Positions 62,801-64,000 of a stretch of 64,000 nt of DNA are shown here, in pieces. The first letter of the stretch is position 1. Every line of letters begins with the position of its first letter. Made by a program: the position numbers and the translations under genes. The DNA comes from Astropecten irregularis (Eukaryota; Echinodermata; Asteroidea; Paxillosida; Astropectinidae). The DNA lies in the NCBI GenBank assembly GCA_963971285.1, contig OZ020263.1, positions 2,418,001 to 2,482,000 on the forward strand, given 5' to 3'. The notes under the pieces were generated by a model. It saw nothing but the letters and a program-made list of their open reading frames with translations, had not been told where the DNA came from and searched no databases.

Positions 62801-63980
62801 TGGAATACCGTAACTGTATCATTGTGTGATATCGTCTTGAGTAGTGATGTAGTGCCTTGATGCAGAACAGTGATCCTAAGGCTACCTCAAGACTTGAGCT
62901 CCTTGGCCCTAGTCTGAAGGCTGAAAGCTCTAAACCCTGTCCCCAGTCCCAGGTGAATCCGACCATGCCTCGGTCCTCTCATTCACCGTACATTGTTTCC
63001 TACTTCCCACACAGAAATGCAGAGGGATTCAATGTGCGACAGCGAGGAGGCCACGCCTACTTCCACGCCGGGAAGTACGCGCACCAACTCCCCGTTGCCG
63101 AGCCGACCGCAGTCGGAGGTCTGCTCGGATGCAGGCACCATGACACCTCCAACCCCAAGAGCCAGCCGAATATACACGTGAGTATCTAAGCTAAATATTA
63201 TAAACAACAAAAAAATAGCAGTATTGATAATCATCAGCTTCTGTGTCAATTCTTAACGGCATTACATGACTAGCCGATAAACGTTTGTTTCTTTTTTTTA
63301 TATCCCTTCAATCCTCTTATCCTCCCTCCCTTTTCCCCCAAAAAAATTCCCCGGAACAATAACCCTTCAAATTGTAGGCATAGCATTCCCAAAGATGACA
63401 ATCTGCCTTCGCCCAGCGAGCCTCGCTTTGTGTTCCTGGAGAAGAGCGGAAACAGCCTTGGCGTCGGGGTCTTCGGCGGCAATGCCATGGGGATCTTCGT
63501 CTACGAGGTGCAGCCTGACGGCGTAGCGGCCAAGCCGAACGGCCTGCAAGTCGGCGACCAGATTCTTGAGGTATTAAGGAAGATTTTTTTTACAAATTTT
63601 ATTTATCCAGGGGTCGATTTCACCAAAGTCATCATAACTTACTATCATTCATAGGACATATGATACATTGTTTGTGCAGAGCAGGGCCCAAGAAGTCATT
63701 AAAAATTTTCCACTGTATGTTCCAAGGATCGAATGAGATACGTTGTCAACATCAGCAGTGCTCTTTGCCTGAGAACCATCACATAGCGGATCTTGCAGAG
63801 TAAAGAACATAATTTGAAAGAGAAAACAAACTAAGTATTCATTCGCTGACCGTGTCTGTATTTGTATTTGTGTACAGTTCAATGGCGTTGACCTGCGTAG
63901 TGCTACAGCTGAGCAAGCTGCCATGGAACTCCAGAAGCCGACGGAGAAAGTGTCCATCTTAGCCCAGTACAACATTGGAA
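8788..63980 (+). CDS. DLG5: DLG5-like MAGUK scaffold protein, spliced, 3' part beyond the window
   Basis: Spliced CDS, isoform A: 8788-8854, 15481-15540, 50899-52558, 55178-55316, 57272-57399, 58047-58149, 58758-58928, 59301-61452, 61889-62030, 62169-62322, 62582-62684, 63015-63177, 63378-63570, 63878-63980 and onward. Isoform B replaces the first two pieces with 50169-50442. All junctions are GT/AG and keep frame, giving about 1,779 codons (A) or 1,828 codons (B) inside the window. Domain order is short N-terminus, long coiled coil (about residues 90-600), PDZ1 (about 648-724), PDZ2 (about 730-808), disordered linker (about 810-1540), PDZ3 (about 1545-1626), PDZ4 (about 1696-1779). This order, and phrases such as IRTLCDKLRRERDRAVSDFA and DSAIDADSQEWETE, identify DLG5 rather than DLG1-4. 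The SH3 and guanylate-kinase domains expected in the family lie past the right edge. Known role of the family: a scaffold at cell junctions and in polarity, vesicle delivery and cilium-linked signalling. Confidence is high for everything from 50,899 onward and moderate for the N-termini. Confidence 0.95.
9910..10008 (-). repeat. Dispersed element 3' end with CTAG hairpin and GAAACATTGAG
   Basis: On the minus strand: TGATAATAACTAG, loop, CTAGTCGAAACATTGAGG, then a CGCACTTCT-like tail. It is a diverged copy of the element at 53739. See the finding on shared hairpin architecture. Confidence 0.5.
11067..11170 (+). repeat. Dispersed repeat, AGATCCTGCTAGGAT hairpin family
   Basis: It contains TTGAGAAAGATCCTGCTAGG then ATTGAAATGC, GTCAGGCCCTCCTAACTCC, and downstream GATGAGCAGTTTGCAGCAGT. 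The same ordered blocks recur at 37558, 44584, 48066 (minus), 56145 and, in part, at 21112, 23980, 42625, 49052 and 57818. Confidence 0.65.
11641..11945. mobile_element. About 305-bp MITE with GCAGGCGCGGTTCTA ends
   Basis: The left end GCAGGCGCGGTTCTAGAGCC is mirrored at the right by CCCGTAGAACCGCCACTGC. Inner blocks GAGGAGCTAG and GGGGTGCTAG also pair loosely. The right part has a C-run flanked by AGCACC. Short G-rich ends of this kind are frequent in PIF/Harbinger-type MITEs; the class is inferred. Confidence 0.5.
11978..12160. mobile_element. 183-bp palindromic MITE, GGCTGCGTTCGAGCG ends
   Basis: It begins GGCTGCGTTCGAGCG and ends with the reverse complement CGCTCGAACGCAGCC. Inside are several self-palindromic blocks of the type GGAGTATACTCC, GAGAGTATACTCTC and GGAGTATACTCG, plus CGGTAACACGAG / CTCGTGTTAACACG. 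There is no ORF. It is CpG-rich compared with its surroundings. Confidence 0.7.
12948..13309. mobile_element. TAAAGGTA-ended element, copy 1
   Basis: The left end is TAAAGGTA and the right end TACCTTTAA. The interior shares TTTCTGGATAAATACA, CATTTCAGG and TTTCGGTATG-type blocks, in order, with the copies at 13989 and 22680. No ORF of length. Confidence 0.6.
13989..14343. mobile_element. TTTAAAGGTA-ended element, copy 2
   Basis: It begins TTTAAAGGTATAACATG and ends GTACTGTACCTTTAA. Shared interior blocks include ACCCCGAGATCAAAACTGTT, TTTCTGGATAAATACACC and ACCCTGAAAGTTATA. It lies 680 bp from copy 1 in the same orientation. Confidence 0.65.
14765..14839 (+). mobile_element. pogo/Tc1-like MITE, right-end fragment
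   Basis: It has repeated TGTTCGGTATAGC / TGTTCGTCATAGC units ending GGCGTTCTACTGTA, matching the right third of the complete copy at 28683. Confidence 0.6.
15147..15345. repeat. GATCACAT palindromic tandem array
   Basis: There are two blocks, 15147-15195 and about 15284-15345. The second is built of a 12-bp unit TGATCGATCACA repeated with small variation (GATTGATCACATGATCGATC). Each unit is itself a palindrome, so the array can fold on either strand. It ends about 135 bp before exon 2. Confidence 0.75.
15481..15540 (+). CDS. DLG5: DLG5 exon 2 (60 bp, Ser-rich)
   Basis: A polypyrimidine tract ending TTTCTGTGCAG precedes the exon. The donor is AGAA|GTAAGT at 15541. The 60-bp exon is symmetric (phase 1 in and out) and reads SSQSTVSSYTSESDVEDPR between split Gly and Ser codons. 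A Ser-rich DSES-type stretch lies at a comparable place in vertebrate DLG5, between the N-terminal region and the coiled coil, which supports the call. Because the exon is a multiple of three, it can be skipped without frame loss. Confidence 0.7.
16672..16790 (+). mobile_element. TTCACGGTGCATCCA element, truncated copy
   Basis: It shares CATATTCACGGTGCATCCA, AATCAAACCGAGGCTTGAAT and TTTTTAGACTC-type blocks with the complete element at 58304. The right end is lost. Confidence 0.55.
17805..17851 (+). repeat. Hairpin CTGAAGAAGGCCAG...CTGGCTGGAACGTC
   Basis: A six-base stem GGCCAG/CTGGCT with loop AGCATA is preceded by CCTGAAGAA and followed by GGAACGTCAAG. This form is a common tail of retroelements in animals. 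No intact ORF lies upstream. Confidence 0.5.
17914..18062. mobile_element. CAATGGGAGAC palindromic MITE, copy 1
   Basis: The left arm AATGGGAGACTTTGGAGAAC then CGGTCTTCAAGTCAACAG mirrors the right arm CTGTTGACTTGAAGACCAG then TTCTCCAAAGTCTCCCATT. The centre is alternating purine-pyrimidine (GCACACGCACACACGCATAT). About 149 bp. Confidence 0.8.
18242..18255. promoter_or_regulatory. Perfect RFX X-box GTTGCCATGGCAAC
   Basis: An exact 14-bp palindrome matching the RFX-family X-box. It lies in intron 2, in non-repeat sequence as far as I can see. Function is not shown. Confidence 0.4.
18698..18942 (+). mobile_element. GGCCAATTTCAT fold-back element, copy 1
   Basis: It begins AGCCAATTTCATAGAGCTGC and ends GCAGCTCTATGAAATTGGCC, a terminal inverted repeat of about 20 bp. 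A second inner inverted pair is TTAGCACAAAAAT / TTTGTGCTAAGC. The interior has AACAGGATTAACAACCAAAT and TGTTGTGTATC. About 245 bp. Confidence 0.8.
21112..21155 (-). repeat. Hairpin-family fragment
   Basis: GAGTTAGGAGAGCCTGACAT then TTCGATCCTAACAGGATC is the reverse complement of the GGATCGAAACGTCAGGC block of the 11067 family. Confidence 0.5.
21799..21882 (-). mobile_element. GGCCAATTTCAT element, truncated inverted copy
   Basis: It contains GGAAATTTGGTTGTTATTCC and GCTAAGCAGTGCCATGAAAT, the reverse complement of parts of the full element. It lies 10 bp from a complete copy in the opposite orientation. Confidence 0.6.
21892..22137 (+). mobile_element. GGCCAATTTCAT fold-back element, copy 2
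   Basis: It begins GGGGCCAATTTCATAGAGCT and ends CTCTATGAAATTGGCCCC, with the same interior blocks and order as copy 1 (18698). About 246 bp and clearly similar along its length, which suggests relatively recent spread. Confidence 0.8.
22680..23219. mobile_element. TTTAAAGG-ended element, copy 3 (long form)
   Basis: It begins TTTAAAGGCATAATAC and ends GTACTGTACCTTTAA. The right half matches copy 2 block by block (TTTCTGGATAAATACATC, TCCTGAAAGTTATATG). The left half has repeated TTTCAGATTTT tracts and a TGCCCCCTGTCAGTTGTTTT segment that recurs at 47850 and, loosely, at 26395. Confidence 0.6.
23812..23957. mobile_element. CAATGGGAGAC palindromic MITE, copy 2 (complete)
   Basis: CAATGGGAGACTTTTGAGAA at the left is mirrored by TTCTCAAAAGTCTCCCATTG at the right. 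AGTCAACAGCGCACGCGCAC mirrors GTGTGCATGCGCTGTTGACT. The arms are almost perfect, so the whole 146 bp can form one long hairpin. Confidence 0.85.
23980..24070. repeat. Hairpin-family unit, two facing halves
   Basis: GACATTTCGATCTTAGCAGG and TTTCTCAAAGATGCTGCTAC, then GATTGAAATGTCAGGCCCTC. The two halves face each other as in the 56145 unit. Confidence 0.55.
26395..26577. repeat. Partial copy of the TTTAAAGG element left half
   Basis: CAGATTTAAATCTGATTTTC, a T-run, CAAAAGTATGGGAAC, ACAGCTGTTTCCTTGGTG and TATCAGATTTTTTT follow the order seen at 22690-22880, with heavy divergence. Confidence 0.35.
27371..27595. mobile_element. About 225-bp palindromic MITE, GGCTTGAGGCTAGGCTT arms
   Basis: The left arm ATGGGCCTTAACAAAATGAG with GGCTTGAGGCTAGGCTTGGG, TTTTGCTACGGCCATTTT is mirrored at the right by AAATGGCGGTAGCGAAACAA, AAGCCTAGCCTCAATCCTGG and GTATAGGCCGTAT. 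The arms span some 60 bp each with scattered mismatches. Confidence 0.7.
27670..28160 (-). pseudogene. Decayed PIF/Harbinger-type DDE transposase fragment
   Basis: On the minus strand the longest open stretch (27822-28145) reads TDFRQSHGIFTRTTYDGIRM, then AHGLMPDVICILIAQVLTDD and WVMGHQKHNTGVLKDTEALL. In another frame downstream comes ARGYLWTPCL. The spacing follows Harbinger/HARBI1-like transposases: IDGTHI near the first Asp, SINVQ, a PGSxHDSxILxxS block, then GDxGYxLxPxLxTP. The second Asp of the HDS block is replaced (KHNT), and frameshifts and stops break the frame, so it is not functional. The + strand 215-codon ORF at 27793-28440 is the shadow of this relic. The family is inferred from motif order by eye. 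Confidence 0.45.
28683..28875. mobile_element. pogo/Tc1-like MITE, complete copy (193 bp)
   Basis: It begins TACAGTGGAACGCCGCTATT and ends AGCGGCGTTCCACTGTA. The first bases CAGTGG after TA are typical of Tc1/mariner-pogo ends with TA target duplication. The interior has GTCGTTCGTTATAGTG, GGGAGCCAAGGATGATG, then tandem TGTTCGGTATAGC units. No ORF. Confidence 0.8.
29385..29725. repeat. Possible inverted-repeat element with TCCGCACTGGA blocks
   Basis: TGTCCGCACTGGAATTTTTT (about 29420) and AAAAGTCCAGTGCGGACA (about 29585) are inverted. A further GTGCGGACACCGG lies near 29705 and a CGGACACG near 29393. It looks like nested inverted repeats; boundaries and class are unclear. Confidence 0.4.
30200..30460. 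repeat. 83-bp tandem repeat, about 3 units
   Basis: The phrase GGGGGACTGGATATT recurs at 30281, 30364 and 30447, counting from GGACTGG, a period of exactly 83 bp. Each unit carries ACAAGACAAGAGCTGCTTAC, CATACACTACCACAGTCT and AACCCCAACCCTCTG-type blocks. The units are very similar, so expansion is recent. An ORF runs through them but codes nothing recognisable. Confidence 0.85.
32831..32856. repeat. Poly(T) tract of 26
   Basis: An uninterrupted run of T. It may be the reverse complement of a retroposed poly(A) tail, but no recognisable body lies beside it. Confidence 0.6.
34173..34186. promoter_or_regulatory. Perfect RFX X-box GTAACCATGGTAAC
   Basis: An exact 14-bp palindrome matching the X-box consensus. 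It lies just outside a fold-back element (starts at 34205). Confidence 0.35.
34205..34445 (+). mobile_element. GGCCAATTTCAT fold-back element, copy 3
   Basis: It begins GGGGCCAATTTCACGGCGCT and ends AGCGCCGTGAAATTGGCCCC. Both arms have changed in step from TAGAGCT to CGGCGCT, so this is a sub-family with matched ends. The interior is as in the other copies. Confidence 0.8.
35822..35932. mobile_element. CAATGGGAGAC palindromic MITE, copy 3 (left-truncated)
   Basis: It starts within the left arm at AAGTCAACAGCGCACGCGCA and runs to CTCCAAACTCTCCCATTA. The outer ~30 bp of the left arm are missing. Confidence 0.75.
36697..36912 (-). mobile_element. GGCCAATTTCAT fold-back element, inverted copy
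   Basis: It begins TGGGGAAAATTTCATGGAGC and ends GTGAAATTGGCCCC. The interior (TATTCATGGTCAGCGGGAAC, AAAGAACAATCACTAGTG) is the reverse complement of copies 1-3. Confidence 0.7.
37558..37675 (+). repeat. Hairpin-family unit
   Basis: TGATGTTTCGATCGTAGAGG, TCCTGCTAGGATCGAAATGT, then TTGATGAGCAGTTTCAACAG and TTTATTGCC. Same order as at 11067. Confidence 0.6.
38640..38763 (-). repeat. Inverted copy of the TAAAGGTA element left part
   Basis: TTTTTCACTGTTTTCTCAAA, AAGTGGGCACTGTATGGAAC, TTTCACAGATGACTG and CTTGATATTTTTGCC are the reverse complement of 12963-13090, block by block. Only this part of the element is present. Confidence 0.65.
42282..42289. promoter_or_regulatory. Consensus CRE TGACGTCA
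   Basis: A perfect CREB/ATF palindrome within a slightly G/C-richer stretch (42.0-42.3 kb). Another lies at 1001-1008. Expected occasionally by chance. Confidence 0.2.
42625..42720 (+). repeat. Hairpin-family unit, diverged
   Basis: AGCCTGTGAGAAATATTTTT, TTCTAGGATTGAAGCCC, AAAGAGATCCTAGGATCAAA then ACATCAGGTCTTTCTATTAA. Block order resembles 44584 with substitutions. Confidence 0.45.
43855..43999 (+). mobile_element. pogo/Tc1-like MITE, left-truncated copy
   Basis: AGTGGTCGTTCGTTATAGTG, AAAATTGGGAGCCAAGGATC, GATGTTCGGTATAGCC and the right end GGCGTTCCACTGTA match 28683. The first ~40 bp are absent. Confidence 0.75.
44584..44692 (+). repeat. Hairpin-family unit
   Basis: TTTGAGAAAGATCCTGTTCG, GATCAAAACGTCAGGTCCTC, then GATGAGCAATTTGCTGCAGT and TTTATTACTTGTAC. 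Confidence 0.65.
45078..45155 (+). CDS. Candidate DLG5 cassette exon (78 bp, basic)
   Basis: A strong acceptor (TTTTTGTTTTCAG at 45065-45077) is followed by 78 bp ending CACGAACA|GTAGGT, a moderate donor. The exon is symmetric phase 1-1, exactly the phase shared by the donor at 15541 and the acceptor at 50899. Insertion would add 26 residues including ISRNGGKKLARTKRAIAARA, a Lys/Arg-rich helix-prone segment. The base composition is richer in G+C and CpG than its intron. There is no homology I recognise, so this could be chance. Confidence 0.33.
47850..48000. repeat. Partial copy of the TTTAAAGG element left half
   Basis: TCAGGCTGTGTATAAAGGTA, ATGCCCACTGCCAGCTGTTT, TCATATTTTTTTATCATTGG and TGAATCTCATCTCTG follow the order of 22770-22875. 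Confidence 0.55.
48066..48190 (-). repeat. Hairpin-family unit, inverted
   Basis: ACAAGTAATAAACTGCTGCA, AACTGCACATCAGACAAAAT, then ACATGTTTCGATCCTAGCAG and GATCTTTCTCAAAGGCT, the reverse complement of 11067. Confidence 0.65.
49052..49110 (-). repeat. Hairpin-family tail fragment
   Basis: CACGTAATAAACTTCACTGC and TAACTGCTCATCAACCAAAA resemble the reverse complement of the AGCAGTTTGCAGCAGTTTAT tail. The hairpin itself is absent. It abuts the SINE fragment at 49136. Confidence 0.45.
49136..49200 (+). repeat. tRNA-derived SINE fragment
   Basis: AGGTCGCTGGTTCGAGTTCT contains a tRNA T-arm / B-box (GGTTCGAGTTC), followed by GCTCCAGTAATTTTTCTTTG. The tail resembles that of the 57447 element. Confidence 0.5.
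50166..50442 (+). CDS. DLG5: DLG5 alternative first coding exon B
   Basis: An in-frame TGA (50163-50165) lies directly before tandem ATGs at 50166 and 50169. The second has the better context (A at -3, G at +4), giving a start MAGQGTSERCSEDG. The frame stays open to a strong donor, CTCGG|GTAAGT at 50443, and leaves phase 1, which fits the acceptor at 50899. The exon encodes about 91 residues with no domain I recognise. It is rich in Cys, Ser and charged residues in its first half and ends with a more hydrophobic LVKLFLRKAQPFYYLEI segment. Its position only 456 bp before the coiled-coil exon suggests an internal promoter producing a shorter transcript that skips the 35-kb intron. The alternative is that the ORF is fortuitous. 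Confidence 0.5.
50443..50898 (+). other. Intron between exon B and the coiled-coil exon
   Basis: 456 bp, T-rich (GTCTTTCTTTGTCACAGTTG and similar), with no repeat recognised. The exon 50899 frame is open back to 50820, but the acceptor and loss of similarity place the start at 50899. Confidence 0.6.
50899..52558 (+). CDS. DLG5: DLG5 coiled-coil exon (1,660 bp)
   Basis: The acceptor is TTTCTTTTATAG|GT and the donor AGCAAA|GTGAGT (phase 2 out). It opens with about 75 residues of low-complexity sequence (PRLLLPSGQQNGHS...), then a nearly unbroken heptad-rich coiled coil from about NYEQLRSECKKAIMQLDSLK to the exon end. The DLG5-specific signature GSSEVLNKMYDTAWDKYEGL lies in its first third and IRTLCDKLRRERDRAVSDFA near the end. 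Several short heptad-length internal repeats of the ERDxA / QRDKA type occur (AQKERDKALFEFEKFKEERD). This region mediates self-association and partner binding in the family. Codon third positions are G/C-rich compared with the intron, giving clear coding character. The minus-strand ORFs across this exon are shadows. Confidence 0.96.
53739..53876 (-). repeat. 17-bp tandem array joined to a CTAG hairpin end
   Basis: GCACTTCTATATCGTTC repeats at 53756, 53773, 53790 and 53807 (period 17). On the minus strand this array follows a structured end: GTCTCCTGATGAG, GACTAG, loop AGCAGA, CTAGTC, GAAACGTTGAGAC. GTCTC and GAGAC pair as an outer stem. A diverged copy is at 9910. Confidence 0.75.
54850..55094 (+). 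mobile_element. GGCCAATTTCAT fold-back element, divergent copy
   Basis: It begins ACCAATTTCATAAAACTGCT and ends CAGTTCTATCAAATTTGGTT. Inner arms are TTAAGCACAAAAATGTGCTT and GGTGCTTAAGCAAATTTTG. It ends 84 bp before the exon at 55178. Confidence 0.65.
55178..55316 (+). CDS. DLG5: DLG5 exon: end of coiled coil and DSAID/EWETE motif
   Basis: The acceptor TTTTCCTATGTTGCAG precedes it and the donor is AAAGA|GTGAGT. The exon completes a Lys codon and reads DKLQKQSEKDMHSGMKKL, then HHSRDSAIDADSQEWETETV. The DSAIDxDSxEWETE block is a DLG5 hallmark between the coiled coil and PDZ1. The exon exits in phase 0. Confidence 0.95.
56145..56385. repeat. Hairpin-family unit, longest copy with facing halves
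   Basis: AACTGCTGCAG, GAGTTAGGAAGGTCTGACAT and TTCAATCTTAAGAGGATC are followed, in opposite sense, by CTTTGAGAAAGATCCTGCTA, GGATCGAAACGCATCAGGC, CTCCTTACTCC and TGATGAGCAGTTTGCAGCAG. The whole ~240 bp is an interrupted palindrome. Confidence 0.7.
56710..56963. mobile_element. 254-bp MITE with ACTGAGCC...AAAGAAACGC ends, TA-flanked
   Basis: It begins TATACTGAGCCACAAAAGAA with ACGCAAACGATGGGTCCAT and ends ATGGACCCATCATTTGCGTT with TCTTTCGGGGCTCAGTGTA. The terminal inverted repeats are about 38 bp with TA at both outer ends, as in Tc1/mariner-type MITEs. No transposase. Confidence 0.75.
57065..57121. other. Two adjacent perfect hairpins
   Basis: AACCTACCCC-GTCT-GGGGTAGGTT (10-bp stem) is followed after 12 bp by CCCAACCC-ACAAC-GGGTTGGG (8-bp stem). 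They lie about 150 bp before the PDZ1 exon. No terminator or RNA class is recognised. Confidence 0.45.
57272..57399 (+). CDS. DLG5: DLG5 exon: PDZ1, first half
   Basis: The acceptor is CATCACCTAG|GA and the donor CTCAA|GTAAGT (phase 2 out). It encodes LGFDFGDSKDHTQIPDDCSL followed by IITKVDKGSLADGRLK. This is the first PDZ of the closely spaced DLG5 PDZ1-PDZ2 pair. The usual GLGF carboxylate-binding loop is replaced by a DDCSL-type turn; the family's PDZ1 is also atypical at this place. Confidence 0.95.
57447..57520 (-). repeat. tRNA-derived SINE head (tRNA-like, pseudo)
   Basis: On the minus strand: GTCTGGATAGCTCAGATGGT (A-box-like), GCAGGTTCGAATCCCGCTCC (perfect B box GGTTCGAATCC), AGTCAATTTTCTTTATTCAG tail. 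GTCTGG and the distal CCAGTC pair weakly as an acceptor stem. The anticodon arm is poor. A SINE head is more likely than a working tRNA. Confidence 0.65.
57818..57870 (-). repeat. Hairpin-family fragment
   Basis: GAGTTAGTAGGGCCTGATGT, TTCGATCCTAGTAGGAT and ATTCATCAAAGGTTT are the reverse complement of the 11067 head. Confidence 0.6.
58047..58149 (+). CDS. DLG5: DLG5 exon: PDZ1, second half
   Basis: The acceptor is TCTCTATTACAG|G and the donor AACATG|GTGAGC (phase 0 out). It encodes VNDYVLRVNDIDLTNGDRSV then ALQAVKKARGVINM, the beta-D/E strands and the second helix of PDZ1. It completes the Lys codon split at the previous exon. Confidence 0.95.
58150..58757 (+). other. DLG5 intron between PDZ1 and PDZ2 (608 bp)
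   Basis: A MITE (58304-58471) occupies a quarter of it. The remainder is unremarkable. Confidence 0.7.
58304..58471. mobile_element. 168-bp MITE with TTCACGGTGCATCCA ends
   Basis: The left end TATAGACCTTATTCACGGTG with CATCCATC is mirrored by GATGGATGCGCCGTGAATAA with GGCATA. The interior has AATCAAACCGAGGCTTGAAT. A truncated relative is at 16672. Confidence 0.75.
58758..58928 (+). CDS. DLG5: DLG5 exon: PDZ1-PDZ2 junction and most of PDZ2
   Basis: The acceptor is TTCCACCGGCAG|GTT and the donor GTCTCG|GTGAGT, phase 0 at both ends. It encodes VVKRRRSS, then PDZ2 from KFCPVTLFLTNKEHGVSLES through ECGLMVGDRVVS. The binding loop reads EHGVSL. The VKRRR strand end directly followed by PDZ2 shows that the two domains are close-coupled. 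Confidence 0.95.
58929..59300 (+). other. DLG5 intron within PDZ2 (372 bp)
   Basis: AT-rich, no repeat recognised. It interrupts PDZ2 between VVS and VNG, immediately before the second helix half. Confidence 0.7.
59301..61452 (+). CDS. DLG5: DLG5 exon: end of PDZ2 and long disordered linker (2,152 bp)
   Basis: The acceptor is TTTTTATCCAG|GTG and the donor GAAAAAG|GTTAGT (phase 1 out). PDZ2 finishes with VNGESVIDKQAKDVEHMLDS to LNVMRV. The remaining ~680 residues are Ser/Pro/His/Gln-rich and presumably disordered. Islands that match DLG5 linkers are the IQTE motif after a Ser-rich stretch, LTNRKKQKRITTIPIMNPSY, the proline motif VPPKPPSRNSSLKASKRHKR (SH3- or SH2-type docking candidate), LELAPYSPQTPPP, and EKRIRIPPNFGFSP near the end. 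A nine-residue poly-Gln run (mostly CAG) lies at about 59,855-59,885. The exon has high G/C third positions, and opposite-strand ORFs here are shadows. Confidence 0.95.
61453..61888 (+). other. DLG5 intron (436 bp)
   Basis: No repeat or coding signal recognised. Confidence 0.65.
61889..62030 (+). CDS. DLG5: DLG5 exon: Ser-rich segment before PDZ3
   Basis: The acceptor is TTCCTCCCAAATAG|GG and the donor CTCCGG|GTAAGT (phase 2 out). It encodes SISSGGGMKDNAVSLSLHSN followed by a Ser/Glu-rich tail SSFSEPEVSVTRGSS. No fold is recognised. Frame and splice sites agree with both neighbours. Confidence 0.9.
62169..62322 (+). CDS. DLG5: DLG5 exon: PDZ3, first part
   Basis: The acceptor is TTTTCCCCGAAACAG|C and the donor CTGGAG|GTAATC (phase 0 out). 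It encodes RTIEIEKSNKPLGIRIIRGN, then GGIFVHTVTPGSLAARAELQ and YGDQILE. The carboxylate loop is PLGI, a canonical class of PDZ loop, so this domain should bind C-terminal peptides. Confidence 0.95.
62398..62480 (+). repeat. tRNA-derived SINE fragment
   Basis: GGACAGCTCAGTAGATCGCT (A-box-like) is followed by ACAGATTCGAATCCCACTCC (B-box-like) and a TTAATGTTCTTATGTTC tail, inside the intron that splits PDZ3. Same general type as 57447, opposite orientation. Confidence 0.55.
62582..62684 (+). CDS. DLG5: DLG5 exon: PDZ3, second part
   Basis: The acceptor is TTGACCTTACAG|TTC and the donor ATACAGA|GTAAGT (phase 1 out). It encodes FNGLNLRQATYDQAAIILSQ then AGNSISMLVMYNIQ, the helix and last strand of PDZ3. 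It has the same length (103 bp) and phases as the corresponding PDZ4 exon at 63878, a sign of ancient PDZ duplication with conserved intron positions. Confidence 0.95.
62685..63014 (+). other. DLG5 intron after PDZ3 (330 bp)
   Basis: No repeat recognised. The open frame running into the next exon here is fortuitous, since the acceptor at 63014 and the phase agree with the upstream exon. Confidence 0.65.
63015..63177 (+). CDS. DLG5: DLG5 exon: inter-PDZ3/PDZ4 segment
   Basis: The acceptor is CTACTTCCCACACAG|AA and the donor TACAC|GTGAGT (phase 2 out). It encodes MQRDSMCDSEEATPTSTPGS and a Thr/Pro/Ser-rich stretch through PPTPRASRIY. A comparable low-complexity spacer separates PDZ3 and PDZ4 in other DLG5 proteins. 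Confidence 0.92.
63378..63570 (+). CDS. DLG5: DLG5 exon: PDZ4, first part
   Basis: The acceptor is CAAATTGTAG|G, a weak tract, and the donor CTTGAG|GTATTA is also weak; homology nevertheless fixes both. It encodes SEPRFVFLEKSGNSLGVGVF, GGNAMGIFVYEVQPDGVAAK and QVGDQILE. The binding loop reads SLGV. Exit phase is 0. Confidence 0.94.
63571..63877 (+). other. DLG5 intron within PDZ4 (307 bp)
   Basis: AT-rich, nothing recognised. It sits at the same place relative to the fold (after QILE) as the intron in PDZ3. Confidence 0.7.
63878..63980 (+). CDS. DLG5: DLG5 exon: PDZ4, second part (last exon in window)
   Basis: The acceptor is TTTGTATTTGTGTACAG|TTC and the donor TTGGA|A|GTAAGC at 63981 (phase 1 out). 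It encodes FNGVDLRSATAEQAAMELQK, then VSILAQYNIG. The frame is still open. The SH3 and guanylate-kinase domains must be encoded beyond the window. Confidence 0.95.
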
Positions 63981-64000
63981 GTAAGCCTGGATCCCTACCA

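Overview
The window is animal (metazoan) genomic DNA. It carries the 5' and central parts of one spliced gene on the + strand, a DLG5 (Discs large homolog 5) ortholog, which runs off the right edge before its SH3 and guanylate-kinase domains. The rest is AT-rich intron and flank crowded with short inverted-repeat elements. The DLG5 protein is clearly invertebrate in type. Together with the dispersed GGGGCCAATTTCAT / GCTGCTTAGCACAAAAA elements, this makes me favour a marine deuterostome, most likely an echinoderm and perhaps a sea star. That is inference from memory, not a search result.

Layout. 1-8.4 kb: no gene I can support, apart from a GC-rich piece at the left edge that ends in a splice-donor-like site. 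8.4-8.85 kb: a CpG-rich segment with a short first coding exon (exon A, donor at 8855). 15,481-15,540: a 60-bp second exon. 15.5-50.2 kb: a roughly 35-kb intron with most of the mobile DNA, one decayed PIF/Harbinger-type transposase, and one candidate cassette exon at 45,078-45,155. 50,166-50,442: a second possible first exon (exon B). 50,899-52,558: one 1,660-bp exon encoding almost the whole coiled coil. 55,178-58,928: the post-coiled-coil segment, PDZ1 and most of PDZ2. 59,301-61,452: a 2,152-bp exon with the end of PDZ2 and a long disordered Ser/Pro/Gln linker. 61,889-63,980: end of linker, PDZ3, inter-PDZ segment and PDZ4, with an exon end still in open frame at the window edge.

Every called splice junction keeps the reading frame. 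Exon A plus the 60-bp exon, or exon B alone, or the route through the candidate cassette, all deliver phase 1 to the acceptor at 50,899. The gene can therefore make at least two N-termini on one scaffold body. By homology the product is a membrane-associated guanylate-kinase scaffold for junctions, polarity and cilium-related signalling. No second host gene is seen nested in the introns.

Mobile DNA: I grouped the repeats into families by reading copies against each other. They are a pogo/Tc1-like TA-flanked MITE, a TTAAAGG/CCTTTAA-ended element, a CAATGGGAGAC palindromic MITE with an alternating purine-pyrimidine core, a GGGGCCAATTTCAT fold-back element, several single palindromic MITEs, tRNA-derived SINE relics, and dispersed units sharing a stem-loop followed by GAAACGT.
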